Shown here: in pieces, positions 10,601-18,639 of the stretch
Numbering within the stretch: the first letter of the stretch is position 1
Layout of the letters: each line of letters opens with the position of its first letter
Assembly: GCF_015627105.1 (NCBI RefSeq)
Contig: NZ_VTDM01000010.1
Coordinates: 1 to 64,000, forward strand
Origin: Acinetobacter baretiae
GTDB lineage: Bacteria > Pseudomonadota > Gammaproteobacteria > Pseudomonadales > Moraxellaceae
Direction: 5' to 3'
Length of the DNA stretch: 64,000 bases
Translations under genes and position numbers: made by a program
The notes under the pieces: generated by a model
Databases searched by the model: none
What the model was told of the DNA's origin: nothing
The model's input: only the letters and a program-made list of their open reading frames with translations

Positions 10601-12124
10601 AAATCTCCGCATTTAGATGCAAAAATTATGGCACAAAATGGCCGTATTGGTATGACATCAGATGATCCTGATGATGGTGCAACCACGACCAGTTATCAAC
10701 AAATGAGCTTACTTGCACGAAGTGTTGCAGAAGGGTTGCAGTTAAGATTTGATGTAAAAACACAAAATATTGGTAATGGATATGCAAGTGTAATTATCGA
10801 TCCATATAAAGACCAGTTGCCTATGCAAGGTGAAGCTGCATTTTCACAGGTTGATCTACAGTTCTTAAAACCATTTATACCTGACGCACGCCGTATAGGT
10901 GGTACGTTAGACTTTGCAGCTAAAATTAATGGAACAGTCAGCAAACCTTTAATTACAGGAGATTTACGCTTAAAAGATGGACTGATTAGCATGATCTCTA
11001 CACCTGTAAATTTAAATAATATCCAAATGTATTCAGCAATACGCCAAGATCAAGCCACAATTATGGGTATCTTTAACAGTGGTCCTGGTCTTGGTAAAAT
11101 AGATGGGCAAGTCTCATGGCGTGATGAACCTTATGTCAAATTGAAGTTGCAAGGTGAAAACTTGTTGGTTAAACAGGCCCCATTAATCACTGCACTTGTT
11201 AATACAGAAATGAACGTTGATTTATATCCAAATCAACGAAGTGTGACGGTTAAAGGTAATATTACTGTGCCACGTGCGATTATTAATATGCCAGAAACTA
11301 GCCCAGATGTGATTAATGTGTCAGCAGATGCCCGTGTTGTTCGAGGCGGTGAAGATCTAACAGCAATTTTAAAAGCTGCTAAACCGTGGAATGTTCAAGC
11401 AGATATTGATTTCTCTTTGGGTGATCGTGTGATCTTTCAAGGCTTTAATAGCCGTATTCCACTCACTGGCAGACTATACTTATCACAACGTGGCTTGGAA
11501 ACAGCCATGAGTGCCAATGGTGCGATTGGCATTAGTCAAAAAGTAAAAATTGAATCTTACGGACAAACCCTTGATTTAAATCGTGCGATTGCTCGATTCA
11601 ATGGTCCGTTAGCCAACCCAACCTTAGATATTGATACAACGAAAAAAATATCTAATACAACACTTGGTGTGCGTATTACAGGTACAGCATCTACGCCAAA
11701 TATTCAAATATATAACGACGGTGGTTTGTCTGAACAAGAAGCACTTAATGCATTATTAACAGGACGGATTAATCAAGGAAGTAGTAGCTTAAGTCAAACA
11801 GAAGGTTTTAAATCAGATGTTAATAATACTCTTGCTGCTGCAGGTCTTAGTTTAGGTCTAGGTGGAACACGCGCATTTACCAATCAATTAGGCCATGCTT
11901 TTGGTTTAAGTGGGCTAGCTCTAGATGCACAAGGCACAGGTGATGATACACAAGTGAGTGTTACAGGGTATATTACTCCAGATTTATATTTAAGATATGG
12001 TATGGGTGTATTTACAGCAGTAAATAAATTAACCTTAAGATATCAAATGAACAAACGTCTGTACTTAGAGGCGAGTGAATCTGTCGAGCGAGCTGTAGAT
12101 GTATTTTACAATTGGCGGTTTTAA
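7616..12124 (+). CDS. tamB: Inner-membrane-anchored envelope bridge TamB
   Basis: TamB (about 1500 residues here) is an AsmA-like protein anchored in the inner membrane that spans the periplasm as a long beta-taco groove and contacts TamA. After a basic start (SWLKRILW) there is one transmembrane helix, GTFIVLFFALAVMF. Then comes a very long beta-rich body with repeated hydrophobic/polar alternation, and a C-terminal DUF490 domain ending in LYLRYGMGVF and VFYNWRF, as expected for TamB. The frame is open from TTG 7580, but ATG 7616 or 7622 are better starts. It directly follows tamA, as in other proteobacteria. No frameshift was seen across its length. Confidence 0.93.
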   Translation: MTMPEDTKKQQHISPQRSWLKRILWSVLGTFIVLFFALAVMFSTDKGSQFLLDRVLKNQSMMTYEYDSGSFLSGLILKSLNIHLTDLDVNMKHVNVVIGWRAILNKEVHFYKANIQQLQIVNHKPPTNTPFDFAVINMPVTLRLDHASVDRLELKTTTSSTEIKNIILNNTLWQNTQLSFRNTSLSIADQVFVKKAKGQMDFQQKYPLHVTAQVDLPSLHAINIKDIFVDARGTLDALATGFAVSTPDLLTGRMLLHPVRDNVPMQGQLNFNQYHWPIAPEQKLFTSSGIARLHGSASEMNVDLSTDLQGTDVPKGQYRSQLNVDYLHQLNIKQFTGQLMGGSLDLNGTLNWDKALAWNVKGQIKDLKATEKSIPQQIQPYLPPIMNGKLGATGSLEQGLHLNAFVDLDKYEKIKVQLDQGVSKDPKLSAPLNVMLHWNNMNRQFPSIGWLNSPQGEANVRLLNQDVELSASAQVLQHAQSMLPEGQYQTKATLKNNHVDVSELKFVTPQGGLTGHAQLDVPTEKQQLKWAAQLVAKNFNPQTVSVSAPIDVLNGEIHANGYAKNNDQFIQLDRIDLTGKLAQQKETVHLTGQSTTAVLMHDEKQGGGLKGYGVVYDGKLQSSQYQSADGLLSFKISGTPNSVEINRFQHDGVAGKILANGKVNFAQGIAWDMNASLIRFKPQYFSSAIRGEVSGVVNTTGVWVDKAQRISINDLNLAGTINNQVLRGKGKLNLVMNTKDKTLIPKQFEANDLFLAYAGNQAQVTGNAQKLQLKLNAPYLNRIYTGLRGRAYGVVDMQTEPTLQAIANINIDRFGFGDQLNIEKIRVRGELPTSETTPTKLQAEIDQLNYGQRQIQYGAVTISGTPKAHVVSVQGWNKYSKLYVQLNGGFNQNHDWLGQIQQGNFDSLRASLKQQQNANVVYKSANQSLYVSEHCWASNQSQLCFDQPVEASPQKGNISFIANRLNLSDFAAFMPDGLAMTGEVNGYAKANWEKGKSPHLDAKIMAQNGRIGMTSDDPDDGATTTSYQQMSLLARSVAEGLQLRFDVKTQNIGNGYASVIIDPYKDQLPMQGEAAFSQVDLQFLKPFIPDARRIGGTLDFAAKINGTVSKPLITGDLRLKDGLISMISTPVNLNNIQMYSAIRQDQATIMGIFNSGPGLGKIDGQVSWRDEPYVKLKLQGENLLVKQAPLITALVNTEMNVDLYPNQRSVTVKGNITVPRAIINMPETSPDVINVSADARVVRGGEDLTAILKAAKPWNVQADIDFSLGDRVIFQGFNSRIPLTGRLYLSQRGLETAMSANGAIGISQKVKIESYGQTLDLNRAIARFNGPLANPTLDIDTTKKISNTTLGVRITGTASTPNIQIYNDGGLSEQEALNALLTGRINQGSSSLSQTEGFKSDVNNTLAAAGLSLGLGGTRAFTNQLGHAFGLSGLALDAQGTGDDTQVSVTGYITPDLYLRYGMGVFTAVNKLTLRYQMNKRLYLEASESVERAVDVFYNWRF

Positions 12125-12166
12125 TGAACACCTTACAACAGTAAAGTGTGATCTATTGGAGTGGTG

Positions 12167-12502
12167 ATGAAAAAAGTGTTTTTGTTTGGCTTAGTTGCTT
12201 TGAGTCTTGTAGGTTGTGGTCAAAAAAAAGTAATGACCGATAAAGAAGCTTGGGAAGGATTTTGTAAATCTGCAAAAGGTGCAGCATTTAACATTATGAC
12301 AGATCGCCAGCAAGATATTACCAAAGATGCTGCATTAGAACATGTTAAAAAAGTTGAACAAGTCCATGCACAAAAGTATTTGACGGGATTAATTGAAGAA
12401 GCGTATCAAATTCCGATTTATGCGCAAATGCAGCAAAAAGAACAGGCCATGGATGATTTTTCAAAAAATCGTTATGAGCAGTGCTTAACTCAAACCCCAT
12501 AA
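12167..12502 (+). CDS. Small predicted lipoprotein downstream of tamAB
   Basis: 111 residues with a classic lipoprotein signal peptide: MKK, a hydrophobic run and the lipobox LVGC. The mature part is short, charged and helical, with two further cysteines (GFCKSAKG and EQCLTQ) that could form a disulphide. GTG codons at 12161 and 12164 are alternatives, but ATG 12167 sits at the right distance from TTGGAG. Only 42 bp separate it from tamB and a strong terminator follows, so it is the last gene of the tamAB transcript. I do not recognise the family. A periplasmic accessory role in envelope assembly is a guess from position. Confidence 0.75.
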   Translation: MKKVFLFGLVALSLVGCGQKKVMTDKEAWEGFCKSAKGAAFNIMTDRQQDITKDAALEHVKKVEQVHAQKYLTGLIEEAYQIPIYAQMQQKEQAMDDFSKNRYEQCLTQTP

Positions 12503-12510
12503 TCATTCAA

Positions 12511-12538
12511 AAGGCCATCAATATTGATGGCTTTTTTA
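12511..12538 (+). terminator. Intrinsic terminator of the tamAB operon
   Basis: The perfect inverted repeat GCCATCAAT/ATTGATGGC is followed by a run of six T, 8 bp after the lipoprotein stop. Confidence 0.9.
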
Positions 12539-12707
12539 TAGTTGATCATATGCTTTGTCACAAAAGAGTGACATTTTTATGCACATCATAGCTTGTTTGA
12601 TGATCAATAAAAAACTATTATTTTAAGCATACTTTAAGTCTATGCAGTTGATTAGCTAACGTATTTAAAAACTAAAAACAGAGTTGTTTTACATTGTCAG
12701 GTAGAGT

Positions 12708-13892
12708 ATGAAACCATTAAGTAAATTATTTGTTGCACTAAGTTTATCTATACCACTTTTAAGTGGTACAACATCGTTTGCGGAGAATAACAGTATGGTT
12801 CAACAAGGACAAAAATTCTTAGTGGGTACGTGGACTGGACTACCAGAAGGTTCTAAAGTATCAGCACACATCGCTAGTGAAGGGATTTATACAGTACAAT
12901 TAAATCAAGATGGTAGCTTGCTTCCAATTAGTGAATTACAAGTTGACCATCCATCTTGGATCACATTTTCGAAAAATCATCGTTTTGCTTATGTCACCAA
13001 TGAAATGGAGAAAGGCCGAGTCACTGCACTTGCAGTTGAGGCAAATGGCAAACTGAAAAAATTAAATGATGTAAGTAGTTTAGGTGACCATCCAACTCAC
13101 TCTACTTTGTCACCCGATGGTAAGTTTCTTTTAGTGGCTAACTATTCTGTTGCCCCTAAAAACTCAGGTGTTGTTGTGTTAGCTATCCTTGCAAATGGTG
13201 AGCTAGGTGAGGCAGTACAAAATATTCCATATCTTGATGGTAGTAATGTGGTTGCTGGGCGTCAAACATCGGGTCATGCGCATTCTGTGACGTTCTCACC
13301 TGATGGAAAAACACTGTATGCAGCAGATTTAGGTGCAGATTTGGTGAAAGCATATGACTATCACCCAACTAAAAAATCACCACTACAAGCGAATACCTCT
13401 AAAGATTTAACGTTCCCTAAAGGAAGCGGTCCTAGACATCTTGTTTTTTCTGAAAATGGTAAATATGCATATGTAACGACTGAAATGTCTGCAGAAGTGA
13501 CCGTTTTTGAAGAAAAAAATAATAAGCTCCATGAGGTTCAACGAGTTCAACTGTCTGAAACTGGGCACGAGTCTCATAAAAGTGCATCAGGTCTTGCATT
13601 TTCACCAGACCAGCAGTTCTTGTATGTAGGTAACCGCAAAGAGATCAATGAAATTGTGGCTTATAAAGTTGACTTAAATACAGGACGTTTATCATTGGTT
13701 GGACGCTATGCAAGTAGTGGCCTAGAGCCTAGAGCATTTTCAATTGATCCATCTGGAAATTATTTAATCGTTTCAAATGTTAACTCTCATACAGTGAGTG
13801 AATTCAAACGAAATAAAACCACAGGTGCACTCACACCAACACGTATTGCATTGCAAATTGGACAACCGACTGATATCAAATTTATCCCTTAA
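12708..13892 (+). CDS. Exported lactonase-fold beta-propeller
   Basis: 394 residues of the lactonase (6-phosphogluconolactonase Pgl-type, seven-bladed propeller) family. A Sec signal peptide is clear: MKPLSKLF, a hydrophobic core, then TSFAEN. Blade repeats are visible as recurring SPDGK(F/T)L(L/Y)(V/A)AN or similar at roughly residues 140, 205, 250, 300 and 345. Cytoplasmic YbhE/Pgl hydrolyses 6-phosphogluconolactone; an exported member cannot easily meet a phosphorylated sugar. Hydrolysis of unphosphorylated lactones or a carboxylate-cyclase-like role is more likely. Acinetobacter oxidises glucose in the periplasm through PQQ enzymes, whose lactone product is a plausible substrate (inference). 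It forms a single-gene unit flanked by strong hairpins. Confidence 0.83.
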   Translation: MKPLSKLFVALSLSIPLLSGTTSFAENNSMVQQGQKFLVGTWTGLPEGSKVSAHIASEGIYTVQLNQDGSLLPISELQVDHPSWITFSKNHRFAYVTNEMEKGRVTALAVEANGKLKKLNDVSSLGDHPTHSTLSPDGKFLLVANYSVAPKNSGVVVLAILANGELGEAVQNIPYLDGSNVVAGRQTSGHAHSVTFSPDGKTLYAADLGADLVKAYDYHPTKKSPLQANTSKDLTFPKGSGPRHLVFSENGKYAYVTTEMSAEVTVFEEKNNKLHEVQRVQLSETGHESHKSASGLAFSPDQQFLYVGNRKEINEIVAYKVDLNTGRLSLVGRYASSGLEPRAFSIDPSGNYLIVSNVNSHTVSEFKRNKTTGALTPTRIALQIGQPTDIKFIP

Positions 13893-13896
13893 TGGT

Positions 13897-13930
13897 CTTA
13901 AACGATCGATGAATTCATCGATCATTTAAG
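13897..13930 (+). terminator. 34-bp palindromic terminator-like hairpin
   Basis: The uninterrupted 20-bp palindrome GATCGATGAATTCATCGATC at 13904-13923 is extended, after one mismatch, by CTTAAA/TTTAAG. It lies just past the lactonase stop. It lacks a T-run, so it may be a mRNA-stabilising 3' hairpin or a protein-binding site. Confidence 0.55.
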
Positions 13931-13970
13931 GCTGTATTGGAATAAAACATCAGTAAATTCACAGTGAGTG

Positions 13971-14004
13971 ATAAAGGGGCATCTTTATATAGTGTGCCCC
14001 TTTA
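13971..14004. terminator. Hairpin between convergent lactonase and ribokinase
   Basis: ATAAAGGGGCA at 13971-13981 pairs with TGCCCCTTTAT at 13994-14004, next to the ribokinase stop. It is GC-rich at its core and could end transcripts from either side. Confidence 0.65.
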
Positions 14005-14005
14005 T

Positions 14006-14941
14006 TTATGCATGCTGTGCAATAAAAGTATCAATCTCTGTGCGCCAAGGGATGGACGGTTGTGCACCTTGGCGTGTGACAGAAATTGCTGCAGCTGCAT
14101 TGGCAAATTGAGCAGCTTGAGCAGGTGTTTTATTTTCTAATAAAGCAGTTACAAATGCACCATTAAAGGTGTCTCCAGCGGCAATTGTGTCAATAGCATT
14201 GACATTAAAGCCTTGAATTAATTGGCCTTGATTTTTTTCACTGAGCCATACACCGCGTGATCCCATAGTAATAACCACTGTTTTAATACCTTTATGATGT
14301 AAGATATTGGCAGCCTCTGCGGCATCACTTTCATGATCAATAGTTTTACCTGTGAGGCTGAACGCTTCGGTTTCGTTCGGGGTAATAATATCAACCAATT
14401 TGAGTAAATCTTCTGGTAGCTCACGTGCAGGTGCAGGATTCAAAACCACGCGAACGCCTGCGTGTTGGGCAATTGTACATGCTTCAATAATACTCTCAAT
14501 TGGTGTTTCAAGTTGAACCAAAAGTAAATCTGCAGAAGCAATGAGTGATTGTTGTGTTTGTACATACTCTTTAGAAAGTTTTGCATTTGCACCCGAAGCA
14601 ATACCAATACAATTTTCCGCCAAGGCATTCACAAAAATCAACGCAACACCTGTGGTTTCATTGTCTATACACGCGACAGCTTGAGTATTAATTTGATCTT
14701 TATTCAATTGTGCTTTGATAGATCGCCCCATGTCATCGTGTCCTACACAGGCAATAAAATGTGTATTTGCACCACTACGGCTTGCAGCAACCGCTTGATT
14801 TGCCCCTTTGCCACCAAATGCAACTTGATATGATTCACCGTGTAAGGTTTGCCCAGGGTGGGGAAAGTGTTCTAATCTAAGAATATGGTCAGCATTAATA
14901 CTACCAAGCACAACGAGCTTTTTTTTTAAGTGAGTAGTCAT
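14006..14941 (-). CDS. rbsK: Ribokinase (PfkB family)
   Basis: 311 residues with both PfkB signatures: GGKGANQA at residues 43-50 and the C-terminal AAGDTFNGAF, whose Asp is the catalytic base. The opening VVLGSINADHILR and the middle ITPNETEAF are typical of ribokinase. It phosphorylates ribose to ribose 5-phosphate in the cytoplasm. No ribose ABC transporter or RbsR is adjacent. Instead it diverges from a CNT nucleoside transporter and a nucleoside hydrolase, which would supply ribose from nucleosides. Other PfkB sugar or nucleoside kinases remain possible, but the motifs favour ribokinase. Confidence 0.88.
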   Translation of the reverse strand: MTTHLKKKLVVLGSINADHILRLEHFPHPGQTLHGESYQVAFGGKGANQAVAASRSGANTHFIACVGHDDMGRSIKAQLNKDQINTQAVACIDNETTGVALIFVNALAENCIGIASGANAKLSKEYVQTQQSLIASADLLLVQLETPIESIIEACTIAQHAGVRVVLNPAPARELPEDLLKLVDIITPNETEAFSLTGKTIDHESDAAEAANILHHKGIKTVVITMGSRGVWLSEKNQGQLIQGFNVNAIDTIAAGDTFNGAFVTALLENKTPAQAAQFANAAAAISVTRQGAQPSIPWRTEIDTFIAQHA

Positions 14942-15395
14942 ACATTGCCTGATTTGAGTTCATTTGTGGTGAATGATACCTTTTTTCAAGGTGTTCTTCA
15001 CTGTTTGATATTGATCTGTTTTTATTTTTATTTTGGAATGACGTATAAATGAACGACACTATACCATCTGCTTTAAATCCGTGTAAAAGCTGAACGAGTA
15101 AAAACAGATTGGATAAAAAGGGTCGATATTTTTTTGATAATTTGATAAATTGTGTTCGCTTAAGAAGCAATTAAAATCAAGTGTTCGTTCAAAACACTTG
15201 ATTTTAATTGCTTCTTTTTTGTATGTGTTTTGCTAAAGGCTTGGCTTAATTATTGCTTTGATAAAAGTATCTGATGTTCGGTCAAGATAAAATGTTGACA
15301 TTACATACACATTGTTTAATTTAAATATTGTAGCATAACTGTTGCTTTGGGCTTGAATATGAGCCAATACAGGGGGCTATGTTACGGAGAAAAAT
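14942..15395. other. Divergent control region, ribokinase / nucleoside transporter
   Basis: 454 bp without a gene. It holds a 24-bp perfect inverted repeat with a T-run at 15162-15219 and a TTGACA at 15295-15300 that could be the -35 of the transporter promoter; the matching -10 (TAATTT about 16 bp on) is poor. Two related strings, TGTTCGTTCAAAA at 15182 and TGTTCGGTCAAGA at 15274, could be repeated operator halves, but this is weak. Confidence 0.45.
15162..15219 (+). terminator. 24-bp perfect stem-loop with T-run
   Basis: The left arm 15162-15185 (AAGAAGCAATT...GTGTT) is exactly complementary to 15193-15216, with the 7-nt loop CGTTCAA, and is followed by Ts. In form it is a strong intrinsic terminator on the + strand. 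Yet no gene is seen just upstream on that strand, so it may end a small RNA or an antisense transcript. Confidence 0.6.
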
Positions 15396-16646
15396 ATGTC
15401 TGAATACCGTGGCTTAATTGGAATATTGGTTTTACTGCTGATTGGTTATATATTTTCAAATAATAAGCGCCTGATTAAATTGCGTACTATTTTACCTGCA
15501 CTAGGATTACAGTTTGCGTTAGGAATTTTAATTTTATATGTTCCTATGGGAAAATATTTATTTGAAAAATTAGCGGTGGGTTTTAATAAAGTCATCAGTT
15601 ATGCAGATGCGGGCAGTAGTTTTCTATTTGGTGCATTGGTTGGCCCACAAATGAATACGGTATTTAATGGGGCGGGATTTATTTTTGCATTTAAAGTTCT
15701 TCCAACCATTGTATTTGTCACTGCTTTAATTTCGATTTTGTACTACCTCAAAATTATGGGTTTTCTTATTAAATTATTGGGTGGTGCATTTCAAAAAATA
15801 TTAAGTATTAGTAAAGTTGAATCGTTTGCTGCTGTCACAACAATTTTTATTGGGCAAAATGAATTGCCTGCAGCACTGCGTCCATTTTTATTAAAAATGA
15901 ATAAAAATGAGCTATTTACAGTCATGTGTAGTGGTATGGCAGCAGTATCTGGGTCTGTGCTTGTAGGCTATGCAGGTATGGGGGTTCCATTAGAGTATTT
16001 GCTTGCAGCATCACTGATGGCTATACCTGGCGGTATTTTGTTTGCTCGTTTACTTAGCCCCGCTACAGAAAAAACACAAGTTGAAATCAAAGAATTAACG
16101 TTTGGTCACCAAAAACCTGCCAATATTATTGAAGCTGCTGCAAGTGGTTCTATGCTTGGCTTAAAAATAGCAGCTGGCGTAGGAACAGTTGTGATGGTTT
16201 TTGTGGGTTTATTGGCTTTACTCAATGGGATTGTTGGTGGGCTAGGTGGACTCGTTGGATTTAATGATTTATCAATTAATTCTATTTTTGGTTATGTTTT
16301 ATCACCATTGGCTTATTTAATGGGAGTGGATTGGAACGATGCATCACTTGCAGGGTCATTACTTGGTCAAAAATTGGCAATCAATGAGTTTGTTGCTTAT
16401 CTTGGTTTGGCACCTCATTTAGCAGATCAAACCATTTCACCTCATGCAGCAGCAATTATTTCGTTTGGCTTATGTGGTTTTGCAAACTTTAGTTCGATTG
16501 GTATTGTGGTCGGTGCATTTAGTGTAGTTGAACCAAGTTTAAGCCCTGTTTTATCTAAGCTTGCATTTCGTGCACTATTGGCTGCTACGTTATCAAATTT
16601 AATGAGTGCTACAATCGCGGGGCTTTGCCTGTCATTTGCACTATAA
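15396..16646 (+). CDS. nupC: Concentrative nucleoside transporter, NupC/CNT family
   Basis: 416 residues, strongly hydrophobic, of the CNT family, which imports nucleosides with protons or sodium across the inner membrane. Family signatures visible are GQNELPAALRPFL in the middle (the GQ-x-E substrate motif) and FGLCGFANFSSIGI near residue 360, matching the NF-S-I motif of the second half. Length matches bacterial NupC. It heads a run of three same-strand genes with short gaps (74 and 49 bp): transporter, 2-oxoglutarate oxygenase, nucleoside hydrolase. Together with divergent ribokinase this makes a nucleoside-use locus. Confidence 0.92.
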   Translation: MSEYRGLIGILVLLLIGYIFSNNKRLIKLRTILPALGLQFALGILILYVPMGKYLFEKLAVGFNKVISYADAGSSFLFGALVGPQMNTVFNGAGFIFAFKVLPTIVFVTALISILYYLKIMGFLIKLLGGAFQKILSISKVESFAAVTTIFIGQNELPAALRPFLLKMNKNELFTVMCSGMAAVSGSVLVGYAGMGVPLEYLLAASLMAIPGGILFARLLSPATEKTQVEIKELTFGHQKPANIIEAAASGSMLGLKIAAGVGTVVMVFVGLLALLNGIVGGLGGLVGFNDLSINSIFGYVLSPLAYLMGVDWNDASLAGSLLGQKLAINEFVAYLGLAPHLADQTISPHAAAIISFGLCGFANFSSIGIVVGAFSVVEPSLSPVLSKLAFRALLAATLSNLMSATIAGLCLSFAL

Positions 16647-16665
16647 ATAAATATTTTGTTGGGCA

Positions 16666-16701
16666 TGGCAGATACAGTCAAATGACGTTGAATATCTGCC
16701 A
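16666..16701 (+). other. Intercistronic hairpin
   Basis: TGGCAGATA at 16666-16674 pairs with TATCTGCCA at 16693-16701 in the gap between nupC and the oxygenase gene, immediately before the latter's AAAGGAG ribosome site. There is no T-run. It could stabilise the upstream message or tune downstream translation. Confidence 0.5.
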
Positions 16702-16720
16702 CTTGCAAAAGGAGTGAAAG

Positions 16721-17569
16721 ATGTATATTGCTACTGTTGATTATCAATCAGAAGACGCTGCTCAAAAATTTGCCCAGTCTTTGCGAGAGAGTGGTTTTGC
16801 AGTATTGGTGAACCATCCTTTAGATTGGTCACAAATACAGTCAATTTATGATGAATGGCTTGATTTTTTTCGTTCAGAAGATAAAAAAAACTATCTTGTT
16901 TCACCGCATAAAAAGGGTGGTTTATTTTCTACGGCGCTGTCTGAAACCGCCAAAGGTGAAACTCAAAAAGACCCTAAAGAATTTTTTCATATTTTTAAAA
17001 CAGGTATTTACCCTACAGAACTTTCTGATAATGCATTAACATATTATGAACATGCACATGTGTTAGCAAAACAACTGTTGACTTGGATTCAACAAGAATC
17101 CCCTGTAGATATTCAAAAGTTTTATAGTGAACCTTTACCACAGATGATTGAAGGTTCAGAAAGTTTATTGCGTATTTTACGTTATACCCCTATTGCTTCA
17201 ACCCAAGACTATGTAAGAGCCGCTGCACATGAAGATATTAATTTAATCACAATTTTACCTGCTGCAACAGCCAAAGGGTTACAAGTAAAAAATAAAAAAG
17301 GGGAGTGGCTAGATATTCCTGTAGAACCAAACTCTTTAATTATTAATATTGGTGATATGTTACAAGAGGCATCACAAAATTATTATCCTTCAACCACACA
17401 TCGTGTGATTAAACATAAAAACGATGTAGAGCTAGAGCGAATTTCTATGCCTTTCTTTCTACAACCAAGACCTGACGTGGTATTGTCTCATAGATATACT
17501 GCTGGTCAGTATCATACAGAGCGCATGCAAGAACTGAAAGTTGTACAAAACGGAAAAGTTTTGGTTTAA
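16721..17569 (+). CDS. 2-oxoglutarate/Fe(II) oxygenase, IPNS-like
   Basis: 282 residues of the isopenicillin-N-synthase-like dioxygenase superfamily. The iron triad is H170-x-D172 (AAHEDINLITIL) and H227 (TTHRVI). The R240-x-S242 pair (ERISMPFF) that clamps the C5 carboxylate of 2-oxoglutarate follows 13 residues later, so the active site is intact. The N-terminus has the usual GFAVLVNH-type strand. AAAGGAG precedes the ATG. It sits between a nucleoside importer and a nucleoside hydrolase in one apparent operon. No standard ribonucleoside route needs such an enzyme, so it may hydroxylate a nucleoside or a base, as xanthine and thymine dioxygenases do in other organisms. The substrate is unknown. 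Confidence 0.85.
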   Translation: MYIATVDYQSEDAAQKFAQSLRESGFAVLVNHPLDWSQIQSIYDEWLDFFRSEDKKNYLVSPHKKGGLFSTALSETAKGETQKDPKEFFHIFKTGIYPTELSDNALTYYEHAHVLAKQLLTWIQQESPVDIQKFYSEPLPQMIEGSESLLRILRYTPIASTQDYVRAAAHEDINLITILPAATAKGLQVKNKKGEWLDIPVEPNSLIINIGDMLQEASQNYYPSTTHRVIKHKNDVELERISMPFFLQPRPDVVLSHRYTAGQYHTERMQELKVVQNGKVLV

Positions 17570-17618
17570 ACAACTCACGCTATTTAAAGTTTAATAAAGA
17601 TCAAAGAAAGGTGTTTTA

Positions 17619-18566
17619 ATGTCATTTCAGCCACAAAAAATTATTATTGATACAGATCCAGGTCAAGATGACGGCGTGGCTATTTTATTGGCACTCGCAA
17701 GTCCTGAACTTGAAATTTTGGCATTGACAACTGTTGCTGGCAATGTTCCATTAGCATTGACACAGCGCAACGCACGTATGATTTGTGAGCTAGCGAAACG
17801 TACAGAGATTAAGGTTTTTTCAGGGAGTGATAAACCCTTAAAAAAACCATTGGTGACTGCTGAAAATGTACATGGAAAAACAGGTTTAGATGGTATCGAG
17901 TTACCAGAACCCACCATGCCACTACAAGCGCAACACGCAGTTGATTATTTGATTGAAACATTTCGTTCAGAGCCTGAAAAAAGTATTACATTATGTACGT
18001 TAGGGCCGATGACGAATATTGCGCATGCATTAATTAAAGCCCCCGACATTGCATCACGCATTAAAAACATTGTACTGATGGGCGGTGGTTTTTTTGAAGG
18101 TGGTAATATCACACCATCTGCTGAATTTAATATGTTTGTTGACCCAGATGCGGCTAAAATTGTATTTGGTGCAGGCATTGATTTGACGGTTATTCCACTT
18201 GATGTAACGCACCAAGCCATGACCAATGCCCAGTGGATTAAAGATCTTCGCGGTATGAATACGGCTGTTGGCGAAGCAGTTGCATCTTGGACAGATTTTT
18301 TTGAACGTTATGATAAAGAAAAATATGGCTCAGAAGGCGCACCTTTACACGATCCATGTGTTATTGGGTATTTACTCAAACCAAAGTTGTTTTCTGGGCG
18401 TAAAATTAATGTTGAAATTGAAGCAGATAGCCCACTTACAGCAGGTGCAACGGTTGCAGATTGGTGGCATGTGACCAATCGAGAGGCAAATGCTTACTTT
18501 TTAAATCATATCGATCGTGATGGTTTTTTTGATTTGCTCACTGAACGTTTAGCACGGCATTCATAA
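17619..18566 (+). CDS. Inosine/uridine-type nucleoside hydrolase
   Basis: 315 residues of the IUNH family. The Ca-binding and catalytic start DTDPGQDDG spans residues 11-19; EFNMFVDPDAA, typical of ribose contacts, lies in the middle; HDPC near residue 241 carries the late His-Asp pair. The enzyme splits ribonucleosides into base and ribose by hydrolysis. Base preference (pyrimidine, purine or broad) cannot be read from these motifs. An AAAGGTG ribosome site precedes the ATG. It is the third gene after nupC, and its ribose product would feed the divergently encoded ribokinase. Confidence 0.92.
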   Translation: MSFQPQKIIIDTDPGQDDGVAILLALASPELEILALTTVAGNVPLALTQRNARMICELAKRTEIKVFSGSDKPLKKPLVTAENVHGKTGLDGIELPEPTMPLQAQHAVDYLIETFRSEPEKSITLCTLGPMTNIAHALIKAPDIASRIKNIVLMGGGFFEGGNITPSAEFNMFVDPDAAKIVFGAGIDLTVIPLDVTHQAMTNAQWIKDLRGMNTAVGEAVASWTDFFERYDKEKYGSEGAPLHDPCVIGYLLKPKLFSGRKINVEIEADSPLTAGATVADWWHVTNREANAYFLNHIDRDGFFDLLTERLARHS

Positions 18567-18639
18567 TCATTGTATTTAATACACACTCAGACAGGCAATA
18601 TGATTTGATCATGGACGTTGAGAAAACATATTGTCTGAT

